Shown: positions 18,286-28,722, counted from the stretch's first letter. The stretch: 64,000 bases of DNA from Bacteroidota bacterium (GCA_016718875.1 JADKBL010000017.1:1-64000); one strand, 5' to 3'. Notes: generated from the letters alone by a model not told the origin. A program made the numbers and translations.

Positions 18286-19653
18286 ATGAAAGCAAAAGAT
18301 TTTTCAAGAAGGAAGTTTATTGGAACAACTGCTGCCGGAACAGCAGCAGTAGCAGTTTCATCAGCTATTCCTGCATTCGGGAATATTACCCATGTCAGAA
18401 ATGAGACTGGAAAACTGGCCATTTTTGGAGGAACTCCGGTTGCTCCTGATAAAAAGTGGCCCGACTGGCCATATGTTGACGAAAAGGTAGTGGAAGAGGT
18501 TGTTAAGACCACGCGCAGTGGTATATGGTGCAGGATACAGTCTCCCAACGGTACTGTACCTACTTTTGAGAAGGAACTTGCAAAGATCTATGGAATAAAA
18601 TCGACCGTAAGTACAGGTTCAGGAACGCAATCACTCAATACCGTTGTGGAAGCACTTGGGATAGGGCCCGGTGATGAAATAATTACATCCCCTTATACTG
18701 ACCCAGGAACAATTCAGAGTATACTGGTGAGCCGTGCACTTCCTGTAATGGCTGATCTTGATACCGAATCTTTCCAGATTGATCCCGATGATATTGAGAG
18801 GAAAATTACAAAGAAAACAAAAGCTCTCATGCCGGTGCATATTATGGGACAACCATGTAACATGCAGCGGATAATGGAGATAGCAAAGAAACATAACCTT
18901 TTTGTTATTGAAGATTCATGCCAGGCGATAATGGCAGAATACCAGGGCAAGATGGTAGGCCTGATAGGTGATGCAGGATGCCTTAGCTTCCAGACCAGCA
19001 AGGTATTCTGCTGCGGCGAGGGTGGTGCCATAATGAGTGCCAATGAGGAACTCATGGATAAATGCTATACGGTAATGAACCATGGTACAGCAAAAAACGG
19101 AAAGACAATGACAATCGGTTCCAAATACCGTATGAATGAGTTTGAAGGAGCAGTTTTACTTGGCCAGATGCCGGGTATGAAGGAACGGCATAATACCCGT
19201 AACCGGAATGCAAAATATCTTACAGAGCAGCTTAAGGATATTCCCGGACTTACTCCGCAGAAACTTTATGAAGGAACAACTGCAGGTTCGTTCTACCTTT
19301 ATACATGGTCATACAAAAAGGAACACTGGAACAATGCTCCCCGTGAAAAATTCCTTAAGGCAGTTGCCGCAGAAGGAATCAGCCTTAGTCCCTATATTGC
19401 AAATGGTCTTCACAGGGAGCCATGGACCGATCATATTCAGACACTTCCTGAATACAAGACAATGTTCGGGGCTTCACGCCTTAAAAAATTCAAGGATGAA
19501 CTGGTCCTTCCAAAGTGCGATCAGGTATGCCAGGAAATGGTTATGCTCTGGGCTTCCGGTCCGCTGCTTGGTTCACTGGCCGATATGGATGACGTTGTGA
19601 ATGCAATAAAGAAAGTTTATGCCGGCAGGGATAAGCTGAATTCAATTTCATAA
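18286..19653 (+). CDS. Tat-exported DegT/DnrJ/EryC1 family PLP enzyme, copy 1
   Basis: This sugar-aminotransferase-fold (DegT/StrS) protein of 455 residues carries a twin-arginine signal (SRRKFIGTTAAGTAAVAVSS). The cofactor site is intact: the ring-nitrogen Asp in IEDSCQAIMAEY and the Schiff-base Lys in LSFQTSKVFCCGEGGA. Family members transfer amino groups to, or dehydrate, nucleotide-linked keto-sugars in the cytosol. Tat export of a folded PLP enzyme would place this chemistry in the periplasm, where nucleotide sugars are absent, so its substrate must differ. A second copy follows 17 bp downstream and a third lies at 59073. Confidence 0.85.
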   Translation: MKAKDFSRRKFIGTTAAGTAAVAVSSAIPAFGNITHVRNETGKLAIFGGTPVAPDKKWPDWPYVDEKVVEEVVKTTRSGIWCRIQSPNGTVPTFEKELAKIYGIKSTVSTGSGTQSLNTVVEALGIGPGDEIITSPYTDPGTIQSILVSRALPVMADLDTESFQIDPDDIERKITKKTKALMPVHIMGQPCNMQRIMEIAKKHNLFVIEDSCQAIMAEYQGKMVGLIGDAGCLSFQTSKVFCCGEGGAIMSANEELMDKCYTVMNHGTAKNGKTMTIGSKYRMNEFEGAVLLGQMPGMKERHNTRNRNAKYLTEQLKDIPGLTPQKLYEGTTAGSFYLYTWSYKKEHWNNAPREKFLKAVAAEGISLSPYIANGLHREPWTDHIQTLPEYKTMFGASRLKKFKDELVLPKCDQVCQEMVMLWASGPLLGSLADMDDVVNAIKKVYAGRDKLNSIS

Positions 19654-19670
19654 ACAAAAACCAAAACACT

Positions 19671-21083
19671 ATGGCCTCAAAGAACTATACACGTCGGGAA
19701 TTTGTAAAACAGAATTCAATGGCAGGTATTGGTGCAGCTGTGGCAGTCGGACTTACTCCTGTCCTTGCAGCAAATTGTGCAACAGATACCGGAGTTCCGG
19801 CTATCCTTGGCGGTCAGAAAATCCATACTAAAGGATGGCCCGGGTGGCCCCAGTGGAAACCTGCTTATAACGAGAGTCTTCTTAATGTTATGCAGAGCGG
19901 AATCTGGTCGAGAGCAGAAGTAGTTACTGAGTTTGAAAAGAAATGGGCCGAGACTATCGGGAGCAAAAGGTGCCTTTCAGTTGTGAATGGGACAAATGCG
20001 CTTGTGACTGCTGTTGCCCAGAATGATATTGGTGCCGGTGATGAGGTTATTGTAACACCCTATACCTGGATTTCAACTGTTCAGTCTATTCTCCTCGCCG
20101 GGGCAATGCCTGTTTTTGCAGATATTGATCCGGAGACATACCAGATCGATCCTGAGAAAATTAAAGCGAAGATAACTCCGCGTACCAGGGCAATTTTGCC
20201 TGTACATATCCTAGGGATGCCTGCCGATATGGAAAGTATCATGAAGATTGGAAAGGAACATAATCTTATCGTAATTGAAGATGCCTGCCAGGCATGGCTT
20301 GCTGAAATAAACAATAAAAAAGTAGGTACATTCGGACAGTGCGGTTGTTTCAGCTTTCAGAACTCAAAACATCTGCCGCTTGGAGAAGGTGGCGCAGTAG
20401 TAAGTGATGATGAAGAGTTCATCGACAGATGCTACTCATATCATAATGTTGGATTTCCATATGGTACTGTAATCGGTGGTGTTGGTGCCGGATCAGTGAT
20501 GCTTGCAACAAAGTTAAGGCTTACCGAATACCAGGCAGCTATCGGACTCGCACAGATTGGAGTCCTGGAGGAACAGACAACTCTGAGAAATCAGAATGCA
20601 AAATACCTGAGGGATCAGATCAAAGGGATCCCGGGTATCAAACCTTATAAGATGTATAAGAATGTTACCAGGGCTGCATTCCATATGTTCTGTTTCAGAT
20701 ATGATGAGAAGGAATTTAAAGGTCTGCCCAGGGATAAGTTCCTGAAGGCACTTTCTGCAGAAGGAATTCCAAACCTCAGCGGCTATGCACCTTTCCTTAA
20801 CAAGCAGCCTTACCTGGAACATGCATTTAAAACGAAGAATTTCAAAAAGATGTATCCGGCTGAAGAGCTCGACTTCAATAAATTCAAGGAAGCCAACGAA
20901 TGTCCGGAGAATGACAGGTTGTGTATGGAGTCAGTCTGGCTTCAGCAGAATATGCTGCTGGCTGAAAAGTCAGATCTAGATAACATTGCTCTTGCTATTG
21001 AGAGGATCAGGAAAATGCAGAACAGATCAAAAACAAAAATAATTAACCTTAACCCCCGATTTATTCCCCACGAAATGGACTAA
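19671..21083 (+). CDS. Tat-exported DegT/DnrJ/EryC1 family PLP enzyme, copy 2
   Basis: This is a 470-residue paralogue of the preceding gene, with signal TRREFVKQNSMAGIGAAVAV. The PLP Asp lies in VIEDACQAWLAE and the Lys in CFSFQNSKHLPLGEGGA. Its active-site loop matches copy 3 (SFQNSKHLPAGEGGA) better than copy 1, so copies 2 and 3 are closer kin. The N-terminal half conserves TKGWPGWPQWKPAYNESLL, a segment shared by all three copies. Its stop codon overlaps the presumed start of the beta-propeller lipoprotein gene. Confidence 0.85.
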   Translation: MASKNYTRREFVKQNSMAGIGAAVAVGLTPVLAANCATDTGVPAILGGQKIHTKGWPGWPQWKPAYNESLLNVMQSGIWSRAEVVTEFEKKWAETIGSKRCLSVVNGTNALVTAVAQNDIGAGDEVIVTPYTWISTVQSILLAGAMPVFADIDPETYQIDPEKIKAKITPRTRAILPVHILGMPADMESIMKIGKEHNLIVIEDACQAWLAEINNKKVGTFGQCGCFSFQNSKHLPLGEGGAVVSDDEEFIDRCYSYHNVGFPYGTVIGGVGAGSVMLATKLRLTEYQAAIGLAQIGVLEEQTTLRNQNAKYLRDQIKGIPGIKPYKMYKNVTRAAFHMFCFRYDEKEFKGLPRDKFLKALSAEGIPNLSGYAPFLNKQPYLEHAFKTKNFKKMYPAEELDFNKFKEANECPENDRLCMESVWLQQNMLLAEKSDLDNIALAIERIRKMQNRSKTKIINLNPRFIPHEMD

Positions 21084-22462
21084 TTCGATTTCTATTTTAC
21101 CGATTAATTTCTTTAATATTCATTGCATTTACTATTTCATCATGCAATCAGCCTGTACCGCAACAATCTGAACCTGTACTGCAGTCAACACCGGATGCAA
21201 AAATTACTGCAACTGTATATAATTCAGGTTTTGAACATGCACATGATACATATAACGGAATATCAACTGCAAGCGATGGCAAGGTATACTATGTTCTGTG
21301 TTCACAGTTGATGGATATAGCAGGACAGATGTATTCTTTTGATCCGAAAACCAATAGTACGGAACATCTTGGGGACCTTACCGAGATATGCGGAGAGAAG
21401 GGTATGAAGGTTGTAGCCCAGGGAAAAAGCCATGTGAACTTTGTTGAGATGAATGGGAAACTCTACTTTGCAACTCATCTCGGATATTACAGTATCATCG
21501 ATGGCATGGAAAAGACAGGGCTGCCTACCGGTGATTATAATGCCTACAGGGGAGGACATCTGCTTTCATACGATAAAAACAAAGAAATTTGAAGACCTGG
21601 GCATCGGTCCAAACAAGGAGGGCATCATAACAATGAACATGGATCCGGTCAGGGAATTATTTATGGCCTCTCATGGCCAACCGGGATTTTCTTTCGTTAT
21701 GATGTGGCATCAAAGAAGATGGATGATCTCGGACCAATAACAGGAAAAGGTGAAGATGGAATGGGTGAGAACTTCCGTGTTGTATGCCGCTCTCTTGCAA
21801 TTAATCCTGAAGATGGTGCTGTTTATATGACAACCGCCGAAGGACATATCAAGTATCTGAAGCTTGGTTCAAATGTTGTTGAGACAATTGCAGGCGAGAA
21901 TATGAAAAAGGATTACTTCGGTACATATGACATATTCACCTCCGGTAGTATGGCCTATAACTGGAGACAGGTTTTCTGGTACAAACCTGAAAATAAAGTT
22001 TACGGGGTGCATGGAAATTCAGGCTATCTTTTCCGTTTTGATCCCTCGGTTCCAAGGATCGACGTACTTGATAGGCTCACGTCAATACCATCAAAACTTA
22101 CAGGAATGGGCGATCAGTTCAGTTATGGCTATCTGGGCTTTAAGCTTGGTCCCGATGGCAGGACTATTTACTATCTGACAGGCGGACCAATTTACATTGA
22201 TGGACAACGGGTAAAGGGAGCAGAATCAACGGCCAAGGGTGAAGCAAAAGGACTTGAGGATCTGCATCTTGTAACTTATGATATTCCTACAGGCAGATAT
22301 CTCGATCATGGAGCAGTTTTTTATCCTGATGGTCAGAGACCTCTGTATGTAAACTCTATTGCAATAGGTGATGACGGAACTGTTTATACACTTGCCAGGA
22401 TAACTGAAAACGGAAAGACAAGAACTGACCTTATTAGTTTTCCGGGGCCATATAAAAAGTGA
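21083..22462 (+). pseudogene. Beta-propeller-like lipoprotein, two frameshifts and a lost start codon
   Basis: A lipoprotein signal (IRFLFYRLISLIFIAFTISSC) leads into blade-like repeats such as GKVYYVLCS, GQMYSFDPKT, GKLYFATHLGYY, RGGHLLSYDK, GYLFRFDPSVP and GTVYTLARI. The reading frame opens with ATT at 21083 where TAATG would be expected from the stop/start overlap with the upstream gene. An extra A near 21582 and a missing G near 21651 break the frame; repair gives YDKNKKFEDLGIG and DPVRGIIYGLSWPTGIFFRYD, about 459 residues. The function is unknown; such propellers often bind sugars or act as lyases. Confidence 0.7.
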
Positions 22463-22482
22463 AATGGTTTACACGTTCTTAT

Positions 22483-22510
22483 TCCCCCTTTGAAGGGGGC
22501 CAGGGGGATG
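22483..22510. repeat. Short C/G-rich palindromic repeat
   Basis: CCCCCTTTGAAGGGGGCC followed by AGGGGGATG resembles one arm of the element at 7391. It creates an in-frame ATG (22490) upstream of the real start of the M55 peptidase and should not be read as coding. Confidence 0.55.
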
Positions 22511-22540
22511 TTTATTTTTGAAAAACTAATATACCATAAA

Positions 22541-23374
22541 ATGAAAAAGAGCATACTGATGGTTTCACTATTATTGTTGTTATCATTCTTTACAACATTA
22601 TCTGCCCAGATTAAGATCTTCATTGAAACGGACCTTGAAGGAGTCAGCGGTGTATTTAATTTTACCCAGACACGTGAGAAAGGTTCACCGGAAAACTTAA
22701 AAGCCTGTGAATACTTTATGGGAGATCTTGCTGCAGTTGTTAAAGGACTTAAGGATGGAGGTGCAGATGAGATCGTAATTATTGACGGCCATGGCAATCA
22801 GGCAATGGTTCCTCATCTGATGGTACCGGGGGCTGTTTATGTTACCGGAAAACCCAAGCCAAACGGAAATCACTGGAACCTTGACAAATCCTACTCGGGA
22901 ATTGTAATGTTTGGCTTTCATGCCATGAACGGGACCAAAGATGGTGTTCTGAACCATACCCAATCATCCAAGACAGAGAATAAATACTGGTACAATGGTG
23001 TTGAGTCAGGTGAGCTGGCACAGACAGCAATAATTGCAGGTCATTTTGGTGTACCTCCGATTCTTGTCACCGGAGATGTTGCGACCTGCCGTGAAGCCGT
23101 TAGGTTTTTCGGCACCGGGATCGTTACAGTTGCAACAAAGGAAGGAGTCAGCAGGGAAGCTGCTGCACTTTATCCGTTTGAAGAAACCCGTCAGGCGCTG
23201 TATGAAGGTGCAAAAAAATCAATCGCCGCAATACCGAATTGCAAACCATATTTAGTCAGCACACCAATAAAAGCCCGAATGGAATACCTTGATCTTGATC
23301 CCTCTCAACCCAAGCCCCGGCTGGTTGGAAAGGAATGGGTTATACCGACCGCCCTTCAGCTTCTGGATCAGTAA
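22541..23374 (+). CDS. M55 family peptidase (D-aminopeptidase DppA-like), exported
   Basis: This is a DppA-type zinc aminopeptidase of about 277 residues with a signal peptide (ILMVSLLLLLSFFTTLSAQ). Metal ligands fit FIETDLEGVSGVF (Asp, Glu), VIIDGHGNQAMV (Asp, His) and MFGFHAMNGT (His). Bacillus DppA removes N-terminal D-residues from D-Ala peptides; here the protein would act outside the cytoplasm, perhaps on peptidoglycan or glycopeptides. The start at 22541 (MKKSILM) is chosen over 22490 because the upstream segment is intergenic repeat. Confidence 0.85.
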   Translation: MKKSILMVSLLLLLSFFTTLSAQIKIFIETDLEGVSGVFNFTQTREKGSPENLKACEYFMGDLAAVVKGLKDGGADEIVIIDGHGNQAMVPHLMVPGAVYVTGKPKPNGNHWNLDKSYSGIVMFGFHAMNGTKDGVLNHTQSSKTENKYWYNGVESGELAQTAIIAGHFGVPPILVTGDVATCREAVRFFGTGIVTVATKEGVSREAAALYPFEETRQALYEGAKKSIAAIPNCKPYLVSTPIKARMEYLDLDPSQPKPRLVGKEWVIPTALQLLDQ

Positions 23375-23428
23375 AGGATTTAAATAATATTTATATTGCA
23401 CAATTATTAAGTATATATCAGGAAATAT

Positions 23429-24982
23429 ATGAAGGACCTCAACAAAACCGCAACCTGGCTACTGACAATACTTCGGATTGTAATAGGCTGGCATTTTTTA
23501 TATGAAGGAATTGCCAAAGTTTTTAATCCGAACTGGTCATCAGCACTTTATCTGATGGAATCGAAATGGTTCCTGTCAGGTTTTTTTCACTGGCTGATAA
23601 GTAACAATACCACTTTGCAGATTGTTGATTTTCTTAATATATGGGGACTTTTAATTATTGGATTATTTCTGTTTATCGGATTTTTGCCAAGAGCTGCAAG
23701 TATTGGCGGAGCTTTATTGCTTCTTCTTTATTATATAGCTAATCCGCCATTCGTTTACTCAACAGTTCCCACACAGAGCCACTTCTATATTATCAATTAT
23801 AACCTTATAGAGGCATTTGTTCTGATTGTAATAGCTTCTCTGAACGGAGAGCAACTCTTTGGCATTCAGAGATATCTTGCGGTCAGAAACCGTGCAGAAA
23901 AAGAGAAGAAATTTCCGGCTGCTGAGAATCATGAAATACTTGAAACTGTTGATACTTCAAGAAGGGAGATGATTAAGAACCTGGCAGTATTGCCACTTTT
24001 CGGTGCAGTTTTTTTCGGTATGGCCAAAAAGAGAGGCTGGATAAGCTTTGAAGAAGAAAACCTTAAACCCCAGGCAGTAAGCGGTGCTTCCCTTCTTCTC
24101 GGGAAAACAATGTCGGTAAAGGAATTAAAAGGTAAGGTTCCGGCAGGAAAAATCAAAAATATTGAGCTCAGCCGTGTTATGATAGGCGGAAACCTTATAA
24201 GCGGATTTGCTCATTCAAGAGACCTGATTTATGTCTCAACATGGCTTAAGAAATACTTTTCTGATGAAAAGGTGATAGAAACCCTGTGGCTTTGTGAAGC
24301 CTGTGGAATAAATACTGCAATTTTCCGCTGTGATGAAAATACAATCAGGATTCTCGAGAAATACTGGAGCAGGGGTGGAAAGGTAAAATGGGTGGCCCAG
24401 ACCTATCCGAAGGGGGATGATGTTTCCAATGTGCAGATGGCAATAGACCATGGCGCTATTGGAGCCTTTGTTATGGGTGGAATTGCTGATAAGATAGTGA
24501 CAGACAATAAGATAGCTGATCTCAGGAAGCCAATTGAGCTGATACAGAAACAGGGTTTGATAGCTGGCACAGCTGCCCATTCAATGAGGGTGCCTGAAGC
24601 CTGTGTTGCCAATGGCATTAATCCTGATTTCTACATGAAGACCTTCCATAGTCACAAATACTGGTCAGCAACACCAATCGATCCGAATGATCCCGAATTG
24701 CCAAAGGATGGTGAGGATCATAATATGGCTCACGACAATATATGGTGTATGTCTGACAAGGCAGTTGCCGACTTCTTCAAAACCAACGAAACACCATGGA
24801 TTGCCTATAAAGTTCTTGCTGCCGGTGCAATAAAACCGGAAGAGGGATTGAAACATGCGTTCACCAGCGGAGCTGATTTTGCCTGTGTTGGAATGTTCGA
24901 TTTCCAGGTGGTGGAGAATGCGAATATCGCTTATAGCATTCTTAATGGTCCAATGGATCGGGAGAGAAAGTGGTATGCTTAA
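23429..24982 (+). CDS. DoxX membrane domain fused to an aldo/keto reductase-like TIM barrel
   Basis: This is a 517-residue fusion. Residues 1-150 form a four-helix DoxX domain (LRIVIGWHFLYEGIAKVFNP, LLIIGLFLFIGFLPRAA). Residues 175-200 contain a twin-arginine-like motif and a hydrophobic stretch (SRREMIKNLAVLPLFGAVFF). From about 245 a TIM barrel begins (IELSRVMIGGNLISGFAHSR) and runs through TLWLCEACGINTAIFR and AFVMGGIADKIV to AFTSGADFACVGMFDFQ. The barrel resembles uncatalogued aldo/keto-reductase-like proteins that are Tat-exported as single-domain forms. The internal RR segment may translocate the barrel to the periplasm while DoxX stays in the membrane. The function is unknown; a redox role is suggested only by DoxX. 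Confidence 0.75.
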   Translation: MKDLNKTATWLLTILRIVIGWHFLYEGIAKVFNPNWSSALYLMESKWFLSGFFHWLISNNTTLQIVDFLNIWGLLIIGLFLFIGFLPRAASIGGALLLLLYYIANPPFVYSTVPTQSHFYIINYNLIEAFVLIVIASLNGEQLFGIQRYLAVRNRAEKEKKFPAAENHEILETVDTSRREMIKNLAVLPLFGAVFFGMAKKRGWISFEEENLKPQAVSGASLLLGKTMSVKELKGKVPAGKIKNIELSRVMIGGNLISGFAHSRDLIYVSTWLKKYFSDEKVIETLWLCEACGINTAIFRCDENTIRILEKYWSRGGKVKWVAQTYPKGDDVSNVQMAIDHGAIGAFVMGGIADKIVTDNKIADLRKPIELIQKQGLIAGTAAHSMRVPEACVANGINPDFYMKTFHSHKYWSATPIDPNDPELPKDGEDHNMAHDNIWCMSDKAVADFFKTNETPWIAYKVLAAGAIKPEEGLKHAFTSGADFACVGMFDFQVVENANIAYSILNGPMDRERKWYA

Positions 24983-24986
24983 TTTT

Positions 24987-25087
24987 CCTCATCCCCCGGC
25001 CCCTTCTCCCAGGGGAGAAGGGGAGGAGACTAAAGAAAATCAATTTGAGAAGTCCCTCTCCCCCGGGAGAGGGATTTAGGGAGAGGC
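24987..25087. repeat. C/G-rich palindromic intergenic element, variant with two hairpins
   Basis: It holds CCCCTTCTCCCAGGGGAGAAG in the left half and CCCTCTCCCCCGGGAGAGGG in the right half, each able to fold on itself. Similar sequences are common intergenic repeats in many bacteria. The element supplies a false upstream extension to the esterase reading frame. Confidence 0.7.
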
Positions 25088-25122
25088 AAATATTAAAGAG
25101 GGATGTAAATTTAAAAAACAGT

Positions 25123-26271
25123 ATGTTAAGATTCTCAGTTTTCATACTTCTGATATTTAGTTTTTCAAGTAAATTGACAAGTCAGACTTTGGGAGGGCAT
25201 AATGAAATTGAAAAATCTTCCTGGTCCGTTATCTCATCTTTCTTTTCTCCTCCACCTGAATACAATAATAATTTCGGCAACTACCGTTCTCCTCTTAAAT
25301 TCTATAATGGCACTGAGGTAAAGAATGCTGCTGATTGGCAAAAAAGGAGGAGTGAGATACTCAGTACCTGGTTTGGAATGATTGGCGAATGGCCTCCTTT
25401 TATTAAAAACCAGAAGATGGAAGTGACTGAAAAGGTTAAGGTGGAAAATTATATAAGGTATAAGATAAAATTTAACTGGCTTCCCGATCAGTCTACAGAA
25501 GGTTATCTGCTGATACCTGAGGGGAAAGGAAAAAGACCGGCAGTAATAACTGTATACTATGAACCTGAAACTTCTGCAGGTATTGGTGATATGGAATACC
25601 GCGATTTTGCTCACCAGCTGGCAAAACGGGGTTTTGTTACTCTCTCAATCGGCACCTCAGAAACGACCAAAGCAAAAACATATTCCCTTTATTATCCTGA
25701 TATTAAGAATTCTTCAATGCAGCCGCTTTCAGTACTTGCTTATGCTGCAGCAAATTCATGGTACATGCTTTCAGAACTTCCGGAAGTGGACCCTCAGAGG
25801 ATCGGAATTATTGGACATTCCTACGGAGGCAAATGGGCCATGTTTGCATCATGCCTCTTTGAAAAGTTTGCATGCGCTGTTTGGTCCGATCCCGGAATTG
25901 TATTTGATGATTCCCGTCCTAATGTAAACTACTGGGAACCATGGTATCTCGGCTATTATCCGCCGCCGTGGAATAACACATGGAGGAAAACAGGCAATAT
26001 TGAAGGTGCAAAAGGACTTTATCCAAAGCTGAGAAAGGAAGGTTATGATCTGCATGAGCTTCATGCCCTGATGGCTCCGCGACCTTTTCTGGTATCAGGT
26101 GGTTCTGAAGACGGACCTTCACGATGGATCCCTCTGAATCATTCAGTATCTGTAAACAGGATGCTTGGATATGAGAACAGGGTTGGAATGACGAATCGTC
26201 CTGAACATTCACCGAATGCTGAATCGAATGATATTGTTTTCCGGTTTTTTGAATTTTTTCTTGGAGACTGA
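25123..26271 (+). CDS. Exported alpha/beta-hydrolase (dienelactone hydrolase/glucuronoyl esterase-like)
   Basis: This 382-residue protein has a signal peptide (FSVFILLIFSFSSKLTSQ). The fold shows VITVYYEPET, GFVTLSIGTSE, the nucleophile elbow GIIGHSYGGKWAM, an Asp/Glu strand FLVSGGSEDGPSRW and the likely catalytic His in NRPEHSPNAES. The layout and the Lys after the elbow recall CE15 glucuronoyl esterases, but the CE15 signature is not complete. Starting at 25123 avoids translating the intergenic repeat upstream. The GH95 gene follows after 4 bp. Confidence 0.75.
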   Translation: MLRFSVFILLIFSFSSKLTSQTLGGHNEIEKSSWSVISSFFSPPPEYNNNFGNYRSPLKFYNGTEVKNAADWQKRRSEILSTWFGMIGEWPPFIKNQKMEVTEKVKVENYIRYKIKFNWLPDQSTEGYLLIPEGKGKRPAVITVYYEPETSAGIGDMEYRDFAHQLAKRGFVTLSIGTSETTKAKTYSLYYPDIKNSSMQPLSVLAYAAANSWYMLSELPEVDPQRIGIIGHSYGGKWAMFASCLFEKFACAVWSDPGIVFDDSRPNVNYWEPWYLGYYPPPWNNTWRKTGNIEGAKGLYPKLRKEGYDLHELHALMAPRPFLVSGGSEDGPSRWIPLNHSVSVNRMLGYENRVGMTNRPEHSPNAESNDIVFRFFEFFLGD

Positions 26272-26275
26272 TATT

Positions 26276-28722
26276 ATGAAAATTAGATCTGCAATAATTA
26301 TTTCTTTACTGGCTTTTTTCTTTTATTCGTGTTCCGATAATGATTCATTAACTGACAATAATAGCAGATTATGGTACCGTTATCCGGCAAAATACTGGAA
26401 CAGTCAGGCCTTGCACGTCGGTAACGGCTATTTTGGTGCCTCTTTTTTTGGTGGTGTTGAAGAAGAGGTAGTTGCATTATCTGAAAAAAGTATGTGGACA
26501 GGCGGACCGGCTGAAGGTGACTGGACCAGAGCAGGTGTTAACCCAGATGCTGCAAAATCACTTCCGTTGATCAGAAAAGCGGTTCTTGAAGGCGAATCCC
26601 AAAAAGCAGATAAACTGATTACTGATAGTTTTTTCGGCTCATCAGAATTGTTCGGCAATTTCACATCTGTTGGAAGCCTGGTAATTAAGTTTTTAAATCA
26701 CGAAACCAGCGCGGAAAATTATCAGAGAGTCCTGGACCTCAATCGTTCACTTGGATTGATTCAGTATAATATCGGAGAAACTGCTTTTAAAAGGGAGTAC
26801 TTTTGTTCTTATCCTGACAAGGTGCTGGCCATGCGGTTTTCATCCGGAGCCGCTAAAAAGATCTCATTCAATCTTACTATGAATATCATGCAGGATTCAT
26901 CTGATATTGTTATTTCCGGAAACACATTTAAAGTCAGAGGAGTGATTAATAAAAACTTCAGGCCCTTTGTTGTTCTGATCCAGATTAAGAACGATGGAGG
27001 AGTTGTGAGCAAAGAGGGAGATTTTCTTACTGTCAGAGAGGCCGATGCGGTTGAGTTATATCTGACTGTCGCTACCAATTATGAGATGAAGTATCCTGAT
27101 TATACAGGTGATGATCCTGAAAAAATTACCAACGACATCATAAATAGACTTAGTGATAGAAGTTTCGAAGATTTAAAAATGGATCATATTTATGATTACA
27201 GGTCATTATATGACAGGGTAAAGTTCTCAGTAGAAGGAAACACAGAAGCAGAGAAACTTCCGACAAATGAGAGGTATCAGAGATTGAAAACAGGGGAATC
27301 AGATCCCGGTTATAAAACACTTGCATTTAACCTGGGCAGGTATATGATTATCAGTTCATCCCGTCCTAAAACCCTTCCGGCAAATCTGCAGGGAGTCTGG
27401 AACGCATTTAAGGCTGCTCCATGGGCAGGTAATTATCAGAGCAATATAAACCTTCAGGAAATATACTGGTCGTGCGGACCAACTGATCTTGCGGAATGCC
27501 AGCAGTCTTATATCGACTGGATAGATAACCTCTCTATCTCCGGCAGAGAGATTGCAAAACGCATTTACGGAACGAACGGCTGGGTCAGCCATACCACCGG
27601 GAATATTTGGGGTCATGCGGCACCAATTGGCGGTCATCCATGGGGAATGTATCCGATGGGTGCAGCCTGGCATTGTCAGCATGTATGGGATCAATTTGCA
27701 TTCACTCAGGATACTCAGTATCTGAAAGTTCAAGCCTATCCGCTTTTAAAAGAAGCATCAATATTCTGGCTGGAGAACCTGATCAAAGTAAATGGATATT
27801 ATATTACAGCACCTACAGTTTCTGCCGAGCATGGTGCCCTGATGACGGATAAGGGACTTAATCCTGCTTTTCACGATTCAATAAGCAGTAAATATCATTA
27901 TTCAATTCCCGGCGTTTACCAGGATATGGAAATGTTATGGGATCTGTTTACAAATACCTCATCAGCAGCCATGATTACAGGTGATAATATCTTTGCAGAT
28001 TCTCTCCTGAAAATCCGACAGGATCTTATGCCTCTGAAAATAGGAAAATACGGACAGTTGCAGGAGTGGTTTGAGGATATTGATAATCCTGAATGTCACC
28101 ACAGGCATATAGCACATTTGTATGCTGTCTGCCCCGGTAAACAAATTGATCCGTTTAAGACACCGGAGCTGGCTGCAGCTGCTAAGAAGTCATTGGACAT
28201 GAGAGGTGACGGACGTTTTCCTGATCAGGAGCTTGCTGCCGGTGGCAATTGGGCCAGGGCTCACAGGATGTGGTGCTGGACGAGATTGCTCGACGGAAAC
28301 AGGGCCAATAAAATTCTTTCAAGATGCTTAACGAAGAGGGTTTTGAAAACGGACTCACTTTTCAGCATGCGGAATATGGCTGGGAGCGTAAAGATTTTTT
28401 TATGGAAGGCGAATTATATTGTCATTTCCAGCTCGATGGTTCTGCTTCTGTTCCGGGGTGCATTGCCGAAATGCTTGTACAATCACATCTCGATGGGATA
28501 GATCTTTTGCCGGCCTTACCTGATGAATTAAAAACAGGACGGGTTTCAGGTCTGAAAGCCAGGGGCGGGTATAGTATCAATATGGAATGGAAGGATGGTG
28601 AACTGATTGGAGCTGAGATTATAACCAAAAGCAAAAAACCGGTACCTGCTATCAGGGTTAAGAATCAATTAATTGATCCGGAAGACTTTAAAAAGGTTAG
28701 TTTTAAAATAGTATCAAATTAA
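26276..28722 (+). pseudogene. GH95 alpha-L-fucosidase lipoprotein, frameshifted near the C-terminus
   Basis: This is an inverting 1,2-alpha-L-fucosidase-type enzyme of about 815 residues. The lipobox is FFFYSC, followed by the N-terminal beta-domain (LHVGNGYFGASFFGG, SEKSMWTGGP). The (alpha/alpha)6 barrel has LPANLQGVWNAF, the catalytic Asn pair in NYQSNINLQEIYW, the general acid Glu in PTVSAEHGAL and CHHRHIAHLYAV. One base is missing near 28320, at TCAAGATG; adding an A gives ILSKMLNEEGFENG. The rest continues in the other frame, with FQLDGSASVPGCIAEM where most relatives have DGNFG. The start at 26276 is the first codon that gives a proper signal peptide. It probably releases fucose outside the cell. 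Confidence 0.85.

Noticed and set aside
22490..22540. Upstream start of the M55 peptidase
   Set aside because: It lies partly in a C/G-rich repeat; the signal peptide begins at 22541.
24970..25122. N-terminal extension of the esterase reading frame
   Set aside because: The segment translates an intergenic palindromic repeat (PRPLLPGEKG) and precedes a normal signal peptide starting at 25123.
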